Part shown: piece by piece, positions 32,631-38,084 of the stretch
Layout of the letters: every line of letters starts with the position of its first letter
Position numbering within the stretch: position 1 is the stretch's first letter
Origin: Streptomyces sp. MUM 203J
Lineage (GTDB): Bacteria; Actinomycetota; Actinomycetes; Streptomycetales; Streptomycetaceae
Length of the DNA: 38,084 bases
Assembly (NCBI RefSeq): GCF_022414595.1
Contig: NZ_JADWYO010000058.1
Coordinates: 1 to 38,084, forward strand
Direction: 5' to 3'
Program-made: the position numbers and the translations under genes
The notes under the pieces: generated by a model
What the model was told of the DNA's origin: nothing
The model's input: the letters and a program-made list of their open reading frames with translations, nothing else
Database searches by the model: none

Positions 32631-34066
32631 CCCCGGACGAGGCCCTGGCGGGCGGTGCCCAAGGTCCCGAAATACTCGGCAAGTTGACCGGGGTGGTGCT
32701 GGACGTCCTGGCCGGCGGCGCGGCGGCCCGTGGCGGGCCGCTGCCGACGGGCGGGCCCGAGGAGGTGGGCCGGAGGTTACGGGAGGCCTGCGAGCCGTTC
32801 CTGCCGGAGCACGGGACCGGGGCGGAGGAGTCTCTGCGCACACTCGTACGGGCCGCCGCCGAGGGCGCCGCGGACCCGGCCGACCCCCGGTGCGCCGGGC
32901 ATCTGCACTGCCCGCCCCTCGCGGTGGCCGCCGCGGCCGAACTGGCCGCCGCCGCGCTCAACCAGTCGCTGGACTCCTGGGACCAGGCTCCCGCGGCGAC
33001 CGCCCTGGAGCGGGAGGTGTGCTGGGCTCTCGCCGCGTTGGTGTACCCCGGGCGGGCCGCGCCGGACGCGCTGGTGACCAGCGGGGGCACCGAGTCCAAC
33101 CTGGTGGCGCTGCTGCTGGCCCGGGAGCGGGCGCCCGGGGTGCGGGTGCTGTGCGGCGCGAACGCCCACCACAGCGTGCGGCGGGCCGCCTGGCTGCTGG
33201 GGCTGCCCGAGCCGGTGGTGCTGCCCTGTCCGGGCGGGCGGCTGGACCCCCGCACCGTCGACACGGCACTGTCAGCGGGTCGGAGCGGTCCCGCGCTGGT
33301 CGTGGCGACCGCCGGCACCACCGACGAAGGACTCGTCGACCCGCTGCCCGAACTCGCCGCCGTGGCACGGCGGCACGGGGCGGAGCTGCACGTCGACGCC
33401 GCGTACGGGGGGCCGTTGCTGTTCAGCGACCGGCTGGCGCCGCGGCTCGACGGGCTGGCGTCGGCCGTGTCCGTGGCGTTCGACCTGCACAAGCTGGGCT
33501 GGCAGCCGGTCGCCGCCGGGTTGCTGGCCGTGCCGGACAGCGGGCTGCTGCGGCCCCTGGAGCTGCGCGCGGACTACCTCAACGCGGGGGACGACACCGA
33601 GGCCGGGCTGCCGGACCTGCTGGGGCGCTCGGTGCGGACGACCCGGCGCCCCGACGTCCTCAAGATCGCCGTCACGTTGCGGGCGCTGGGGCGGACCGGG
33701 GTGGGGGCGCTGGTGGAGCGGTGCGTGGACGCGGCGGAGGAGTGCGGGGCCCTGGTGGACGCGCATCCGGAACTGCGGCGCCGCCACGGGCCCGTCGGTA
33801 TCAGCACAGTGCTCTTCCGTCCGGTCGCGGCGGACCGCCTGCCGCCGGAGGAGGGCGACGCCCTGGTGGCCGAGGTGCGGCGGCGGCTGCTGGCCGGGGG
33901 CGAGGCTGTGGTGGGGCGGGCCGTCGCGGAGGACACCGCCGGGTGCGCGCGGCTGTGGCTGAAGGCCACGCTGCTCCACCCGGGGGTCACGGGGGCGGAG
34001 CTGGCGGGGCTGCTGGAGCTGGTCGCCCGGACGGCCGGGACGGCCACCACGAAGGGAACCGTATGA
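32627..34066 (+). CDS. PLP-dependent amino-acid decarboxylase, diaminobutyrate/lysine type
   Basis: 479 aa from GTG 32627 (coupled to the small upstream ORF). It is a group II pyridoxal-phosphate decarboxylase: TSGGTESNLVALLLARE (151-167), stacking His181/182, Asp257 in HVDAAYGG, and the PLP lysine Lys289 in FDLHKLGWQP. GHLHCPP and ALNQSLDSWDQAPAATALE match the diaminobutyrate decarboxylase (RhbB) and lysine decarboxylase (DesA) branch. It would supply a diamine (1,3-diaminopropane or cadaverine) for the hydroxamate siderophore. The upstream aminotransferase relic argues for diaminobutyrate as the ancestral substrate. Confidence 0.92.
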   Translation: MTPDEALAGGAQGPEILGKLTGVVLDVLAGGAAARGGPLPTGGPEEVGRRLREACEPFLPEHGTGAEESLRTLVRAAAEGAADPADPRCAGHLHCPPLAVAAAAELAAAALNQSLDSWDQAPAATALEREVCWALAALVYPGRAAPDALVTSGGTESNLVALLLARERAPGVRVLCGANAHHSVRRAAWLLGLPEPVVLPCPGGRLDPRTVDTALSAGRSGPALVVATAGTTDEGLVDPLPELAAVARRHGAELHVDAAYGGPLLFSDRLAPRLDGLASAVSVAFDLHKLGWQPVAAGLLAVPDSGLLRPLELRADYLNAGDDTEAGLPDLLGRSVRTTRRPDVLKIAVTLRALGRTGVGALVERCVDAAEECGALVDAHPELRRRHGPVGISTVLFRPVAADRLPPEEGDALVAEVRRRLLAGGEAVVGRAVAEDTAGCARLWLKATLLHPGVTGAELAGLLELVARTAGTATTKGTV

Positions 34067-35391
34067 AGGACGCGACCGTCGATCTGCTCGGCGTCGGGAT
34101 CGGGCCGTTCAACCTCTCGCTCGCCGCACTCGCGGACGGGGTACCGGGGCTGGACGCCCTGTTTCTGGAGCAGCGGGCCGCCTTCCACTGGCATCCTGGG
34201 CTCATGGTCGACGGAGCTACTCTCCAAGTGCCGTTCCTGGCCGATCTGGTGAGTCTCGTCGACCCGACGAGCCGCTGGTCGTTCCTGAACTACATACGGG
34301 ACCAGGAACGCCTGTTCCCGTTCTACTTCGCCGAGCGCTTCCACATACCGCGCGCCGAGTACGACGCGTACTGCCGCTGGGTCAGCGAGCGGCTCCCCTC
34401 CTGCCGGTTCGGGCACCGGGCCGACACGGTCCGCTGGGACGATGACCGGCAGGCGTACGAGGTGGAGTGCACCCTCCTGGACGCGACGGGCGAACAGGCG
34501 GGCCGCGAACGGGTGTTCGCGCGGCACCTCGCCCTGGGCGTCGGCACCGCCCCGCACGTGCCCGAGCCGGTGCGGGCGCTCGCCGGGGACCCGGGCGTCC
34601 CGGTGCTGCACTCCGCCGACTACCTGGCGCACCGGGCGCGGCTGCTCGCCGCCGGTCACGTCACCGTGGTCGGTGCCGGGCAGTCGGGCGCCGAGGTGCT
34701 GCTGGACCTGCTGCGGGCCAGGCCGCAGGGGCGCGAAGGGCTCATGTGGCTGGCGCGCACGCCTGCCTTCGCACCCATGGAGTACAGCAAACTGGGCCTG
34801 GAGCACTTCACGCCCGACTACACCCGCTACTTCCACCGGCTGCCGCAGGACGCCAGGGACCGGCTGCTGCCCGGCCAGTGGCAGCTCTACAAGGGCGTCA
34901 GTGCGGAGACGCTGTCGGACATCCACGACGAGCTCTACCGGAGGGTGCTGCCGGGCCCCGGGAGCTGGCCCGACGTCACGCTCACGCCCGGCGTCGCCGT
35001 GACGGGCGCCGCACTGCGCGACGGGCGGGTGGAGCTGGTGCTGCGGCATGTCGAGGAGGGGTCCGAGGCCCGGCTGCGCACGGACGCCGTCGTCCTCGCC
35101 ACCGGATACGCCGAGCGGCCCGTCGACGCCCTGCTGGAGCCGCTGGGCCCGCACATCACCCGGGACGCGGCCGGGCGCCCGCTGGTCGGCCCGGACCAGC
35201 GGCTCGCGCTGGACGAGAAGGCGGGCGGCTCGGTGTTCGTGCAGAACGCGGAGCGGCACACGCACGGCGTGGGCACCCCGGACCTCGGGCTCGCGGCCTG
35301 GCGCTCGGCGGTGATCCTCAACGCGCTCACCGGGCGGGACGCGTACCCGCTGCCGAGCCGTACCGCGTTCACCAGGTTCGGCCTCAGGTGA
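34063..35391 (+). CDS. Flavin-dependent diamine/lysine N-hydroxylase (IucD/RhbE-like)
   Basis: 442 aa from ATG 34063, overlapping the decarboxylase stop (ATGA). FAD-binding GVGIGPFNLSLA (10-21), the family segment FHWHPGLMVDGATLQVPFLA (41-60), LVDPTSRWSFLNY, the NADPH site VVGAGQSGAE (202-211) and the ATGYAERP motif near 346 define the N-hydroxylating monooxygenases of siderophore pathways. It N-hydroxylates the terminal amine of the diamine or lysine before acylation, giving the hydroxamate precursor. Length matches IucD, RhbE and DesB (about 430-450 aa). Confidence 0.93.
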   Translation: MKDATVDLLGVGIGPFNLSLAALADGVPGLDALFLEQRAAFHWHPGLMVDGATLQVPFLADLVSLVDPTSRWSFLNYIRDQERLFPFYFAERFHIPRAEYDAYCRWVSERLPSCRFGHRADTVRWDDDRQAYEVECTLLDATGEQAGRERVFARHLALGVGTAPHVPEPVRALAGDPGVPVLHSADYLAHRARLLAAGHVTVVGAGQSGAEVLLDLLRARPQGREGLMWLARTPAFAPMEYSKLGLEHFTPDYTRYFHRLPQDARDRLLPGQWQLYKGVSAETLSDIHDELYRRVLPGPGSWPDVTLTPGVAVTGAALRDGRVELVLRHVEEGSEARLRTDAVVLATGYAERPVDALLEPLGPHITRDAAGRPLVGPDQRLALDEKAGGSVFVQNAERHTHGVGTPDLGLAAWRSAVILNALTGRDAYPLPSRTAFTRFGLR

Positions 35392-35472
35392 CCGGGAGGC
35401 TCGGGTGTCCGAAAGGCCTCAGGTGACCGAGGTACCTCACATGACCGGGGAGACCTCACGCGACCAGGGAGA
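35382..35472. repeat. Degenerate 17-19-nt tandem array between siderophore genes
   Basis: Five imperfect units, most starting CCTCA and carrying (G/C)-ACC-(G/A)-G: 35382-35399, 35400-35416, 35417-35434, 35435-35453 and 35454-35472. The first unit includes the last codons of the monooxygenase gene, so the array seems to have grown from the gene's own 3' end. It fills the only real gap in an otherwise overlapping operon. Confidence 0.75.
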
Positions 35473-35484
35473 GAAGAGGGCTGT

Positions 35485-37194
35485 ATGAGCGAGACCCCGC
35501 ACGCGGTCGCGGACCGCGCCGCCGTCGACGGGCTGCTGCGCTGCTGGATACGGGAGACCGGCGTCGAGCGGCCCGCCGACGGCGTGCTGCGCCTGGAGCT
35601 GCCGTCGTCGGGTACGGCGGTCGAGGCACCCGTCGCGTACTGGTCGCCGGTCGGCTGGCACCGGTTCGGGCCCGCCCGGCTGCGCTCCGGCGCCCCCGCC
35701 TCCGCCACCGTGCTGGCCGCGCTCCTCGGCGCGGAGGCCGCGGGCGGCGACCCGGCGAGCGTGGCGGACCTGACCGGACGGGTCAGCGACTCGGTGCGCC
35801 GGGTCGCCGAGTTCGTACGGCTCCGCAGCGCCTCTCCCGGAGACCCGGCGGGCACCACGGCGTTCCTGGCCGGCGAGCAGGCGCTGCTCACCGGTCATCC
35901 CCTGCACCCGACGCCGAAGAGCCGCGAGGGGCTCACGGAGGGGGAGGCCGCCCGCTACTCCCCGGAGGCGCGGGGCCGCTTCCCGCTGCACTGGTTCGCC
36001 GCCGACCCGTCCGTGGTGCGGGAAGACTCGTCCCTGGCACGTCCGGCGCGGGAGCTGCTGGCGCCGTTCGCGGAGGACGCCGCCGGGCCGCCCGGCACCG
36101 TGCTCGTGCCCGCCCACCCGTGGCAGGCGCGGGACGTGGTGCACCGCCCGCCGGTGCGGGCCCTGCTGGACGCGGGACTCCTGCACGACCTGGGCCCCGC
36201 GGGCCCCGACTGGTCCCCCACCTCCTCGGTCCGCACGCTCTACCGGGCGGACGCTCCCGTGATGCTGAAGTTCTCGCTGGGCCTGCGGATCACCAACTCC
36301 CGCCGCGAGAACCTGCGTGCGGAGCTGCTCCGGGGCCTCGCGGTGGACCGGCTGCTGTCGGCCGGGCTCGACCGCGCCCTGCGCGCCGCGCATCCGGGCT
36401 TCGCGATCGTACGGGACCCGGCGTGGCTGGCGGTGGACCCGCCTGAGGGGCACCGGGAGCGCACCGGTCTGGACGTGGTGGTGCGGGCCAACCCGTTCTG
36501 CGCGGGCTCCGCGACGCAGGCGGTGTGCGTGGCCGGACTGGTCGCGCCCCGCCCCGACCTTCCGGACGGGCGGTCGTGGCTGGCGCGGATCGTGCACCGG
36601 CTGGCCGAGGCGACCGGTCGGCCGGTCGAGCGGACCGGCGAGGAGTGGTTCGTACGGTACGCGGAGCGGGTCGTCGCCCCGGTGCTGTGGCTGTACGCGA
36701 CCTACGGCCTCGGACTTGAGGCGCACCAGCAGAACACGCTCGTCGTGCTCGACGCGGACGGCCGGCCCGTCGGCGGCCGGTACCGGGACAACCAGGGCTA
36801 CTATTTCTCCCCCTCCCGCAGCCACGCGCTGTACGGCTGGACTCCGGGCGTCGGCCGGGACCTGGGGACGTACGTGGCCGACGAGGTCATCGACGAACGG
36901 CTCGCGTACTACGTGGGCGTCAACAACCTGCTGGGCGTGGCCGGTGCGCTGGGCTCGCAGGGGCTGGCGGACGAGACGCGGCTGCTGCGCCACGCCGACG
37001 CGTTCCTGGCCGGGATGACCGCCGCGCACGGCGACCGTCTGCGGCCGGCGGCGCTGCTGCGGGACGAGCCTGTGCTGCGCTGCAAGGCGAACCTGCTGAC
37101 GCGGGTACGCGGCATGGACGAGCTGACGGGCCCGCTGGAGGCGCAGTCGGTGTATGTGGACATTCCCAATCCGATCGCGGAGGTACGCAAGTGA
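35485..37194 (+). CDS. IucA/IucC-family NRPS-independent siderophore synthetase
   Basis: 569 aa from ATG 35485, with an AAGAGGG ribosome binding site. The ATP-binding motifs of the family are present: GHPLHPTPKSREG (137-149), VPAHPWQ (208-214), SSVRTL (247-252), KFSLGLRITNSRRE (262-275), EAHQQNTLV and RDNQGYYF. A ferric-iron-reductase-like C-terminal domain follows. It joins a carboxylate, usually citrate or succinate, to a hydroxylated, acylated diamine by adenylation. Citrate-based siderophores such as schizokinen need two such enzymes; only one is complete in this window. The type (A, B or C) cannot be fixed by eye. Confidence 0.93.
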   Translation: MSETPHAVADRAAVDGLLRCWIRETGVERPADGVLRLELPSSGTAVEAPVAYWSPVGWHRFGPARLRSGAPASATVLAALLGAEAAGGDPASVADLTGRVSDSVRRVAEFVRLRSASPGDPAGTTAFLAGEQALLTGHPLHPTPKSREGLTEGEAARYSPEARGRFPLHWFAADPSVVREDSSLARPARELLAPFAEDAAGPPGTVLVPAHPWQARDVVHRPPVRALLDAGLLHDLGPAGPDWSPTSSVRTLYRADAPVMLKFSLGLRITNSRRENLRAELLRGLAVDRLLSAGLDRALRAAHPGFAIVRDPAWLAVDPPEGHRERTGLDVVVRANPFCAGSATQAVCVAGLVAPRPDLPDGRSWLARIVHRLAEATGRPVERTGEEWFVRYAERVVAPVLWLYATYGLGLEAHQQNTLVVLDADGRPVGGRYRDNQGYYFSPSRSHALYGWTPGVGRDLGTYVADEVIDERLAYYVGVNNLLGVAGALGSQGLADETRLLRHADAFLAGMTAAHGDRLRPAALLRDEPVLRCKANLLTRVRGMDELTGPLEAQSVYVDIPNPIAEVRK

Positions 37195-37739
37195 CACAGT
37201 TCGACGAGACGCCGCTGTACCAGGACGGCGGCGGCACGTTCGGACTCCGGGCGGTGGACCCGGAGAAGGACGCGGAGCTGGTGGCCGCCTGGATGAACGA
37301 CCCGGAGGTGTCGCCGTACTGGGAGCTGGACGGGCCCGTGGAACGCATCGCCGCGCATCTGTGGACGCAGGTGGAGAGCGGGTACTCGACCCCGTACCTC
37401 GGCTGTGTGGACGGGACGCCGATGAGCTACTGGGAGCTGTACAGGGCGGACCTCGACCCGCTGAGCCGGTACTACCGGGCCCGGCCCCGGGACGCGGGCG
37501 TGCACGTCCTGCTGGGCCCGCCCGCGTACCGGGGCCGCGGGCTGGGACCGGTGCTGCTGAGGGCCGTCACGGACTGGCAGCTGCGCACCGACCCGTACGC
37601 CGAACGGGTGGTGGCCGAGCCGGACGTACGGAACATCCGCTCGGTGCGCGCCTTCGAACGGGCCGGTTTCCGGGTGGCCAGCTACCTGGAACTCCCGGAG
37701 AAGCGGGCGGCGCTGATGTTCCGCGGACGGACGGAGTAG
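37191..37739 (+). CDS. Siderophore N-acyltransferase (IucB/RhbD-like, GNAT)
   Basis: 182 aa from GTG 37191, overlapping the synthetase stop (GTGA). AAWMNDPEVSPYWEL matches the start of the AlcB/IucB acyltransferase domain; GPPAYRGRGLGPVLL is the acetyl-CoA pyrophosphate loop, and NIRSVRAFERAGFRV the closing GNAT motif. It transfers an acyl group from CoA to the hydroxylamine made by the monooxygenase. The order synthetase then acyltransferase equals rhbC-rhbD and differs from the desA-B-C-D order. Confidence 0.93.
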   Translation: MTQFDETPLYQDGGGTFGLRAVDPEKDAELVAAWMNDPEVSPYWELDGPVERIAAHLWTQVESGYSTPYLGCVDGTPMSYWELYRADLDPLSRYYRARPRDAGVHVLLGPPAYRGRGLGPVLLRAVTDWQLRTDPYAERVVAEPDVRNIRSVRAFERAGFRVASYLELPEKRAALMFRGRTE

Positions 37740-37742
37740 CCG

Positions 37743-38084
37743 GTGCCTGGCAGCCCCTGCCGACGCCCCGGGACTCACCCCGCCCCGGCCACGCCACCGC
37801 AGAGCCCGCCACCCGGCTCCGGCACGCCGCCCCCGCAGCACCCACCCGGAGGCCCGGCCACCGGACAGGCCCGCGGCCAGGGCCCGACCACGCCCACCGG
37901 GCCTGGAGTGACTCACGGACGGGCGCGGGGGCCGGAGCACGCACCGGGCCCGGACGGGGCGGGCAGCACCGCGCAGCCGCCGTCCTCTCCGGATGCCGCG
38001 CCCTGCGGGGCCGTGCCCGCACCCGGGCCCGCGCCGGATCAGTCGGCCGCGACGGGTCCGGCGGCGCCGGAGTCCGTGGCCACG
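37743..38084 (+). CDS. Start of a further operon gene, cut by window edge
   Basis: GTG 37743 lies 3 nt after the acyltransferase stop with GGAG (37733-37736) at 6-nt spacing, and the frame stays open for 114 codons to the last base. The visible part is Pro/Gly/Ala-rich and unstructured (TPPQSPPPGSGTPPP-like), with no signal peptide or membrane helix. By position and by analogy with rhizobactin and schizokinen clusters the body may be a second IucA/IucC synthetase with a disordered N-terminal extension. An exporter or another gene is also possible. It might also be chance, as the G/C-rich code leaves few stops. Confidence 0.45.
   Translation, partial: MPGSPCRRPGTHPAPATPPQSPPPGSGTPPPQHPPGGPATGQARGQGPTTPTGPGVTHGRARGPEHAPGPDGAGSTAQPPSSPDAAPCGAVPAPGPAPDQSAATGPAAPESVAT

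Noticed and set aside
35382..35472. Short CRISPR-like array
   Set aside because: Units are directly adjacent without spacers, degenerate and only 17-19 nt; it is a tandem repeat.
32627..37739. Identification as desABCD (desferrioxamine)
   Set aside because: The acyltransferase follows the synthetase, an aminotransferase relic leads the operon, and decarboxylase motifs fit RhbB at least as well as DesA; gene symbols were therefore withheld.
1..38084. tRNA, rRNA, riboswitch or phage attachment site
   Set aside because: No cloverleaf, rRNA signature, recognised riboswitch core or integrase gene was seen while reading both strands; covariance-model searches were not possible here.

Overview
The window reads as high-GC actinobacterial DNA, almost certainly Streptomyces. 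The evidence is the strong G/C bias at third codon positions, frequent GTG/TTG starts, many ATGA/GTGA overlaps, a DmdR-type iron box, a partial second complex I (nuo) cluster typical of the genus, and a thiostrepton-resistance methyltransferase. No tRNA, rRNA or CRISPR array was found.

Layout. (1) Positions 1-3.2 kb are an insertion-scarred accessory strip: a 5'-truncated IS5-type transposase, a putative lipoprotein whose start lies at the IS edge, a 53-aa acidic peptide, a complete paralogous transposase, and a frameshifted, A/T-richer membrane-protein gene. (2) 3.5-5.5 kb holds a pentapeptide-repeat protein, a long non-coding stretch with a pure (ACCCGC)8 tract, and a small lipoprotein with the Yx(FWY)xxD secreted repeat. 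(3) 5.5-13.8 kb, minus strand, is a tightly overlapping nuoA-[B/D-like relic]-H-J-K-L-M-N operon. It has a membrane arm but no NuoC, E, F, G or I, and no intact B or D. (4) 13.8-16.6 kb, minus strand: a Rieske non-heme iron oxygenase and a full-length Tsr/TsnR 23S rRNA methyltransferase, with a decayed WrbA-like flavodoxin gene beside it. (5) 17.0-24.2 kb: a proline-iminopeptidase-like hydrolase divergent from a five-gene dipeptide/oligopeptide ABC importer. (6) 24.3-28.6 kb: a class A beta-lactamase, an NSS amino-acid symporter with its MetS-like small subunit, and a CPA1 cation/proton antiporter. (7) 28.7-32.1 kb: a beta-phosphoglucomutase-like HAD enzyme coupled to a GH65 disaccharide phosphorylase. 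(8) 32.3 kb to the end: an iron-box-controlled NRPS-independent hydroxamate siderophore operon (aminotransferase relic, PLP decarboxylase, N-monooxygenase, IucA/IucC synthetase, acyltransferase, and the start of a further gene cut by the window edge).

The most notable observations are these. The first gene of the siderophore operon looks like a diaminobutyrate aminotransferase reduced by a clean in-frame internal deletion to its N- and C-terminal ends, with coupling to the decarboxylase intact. The nuo cluster carries one protein that looks like a fused, cysteine-poor relic of NuoB and NuoD, and its NuoN lacks the conserved membrane glutamate. A thiostrepton-resistance gene sits alone, with no thiopeptide genes in view.
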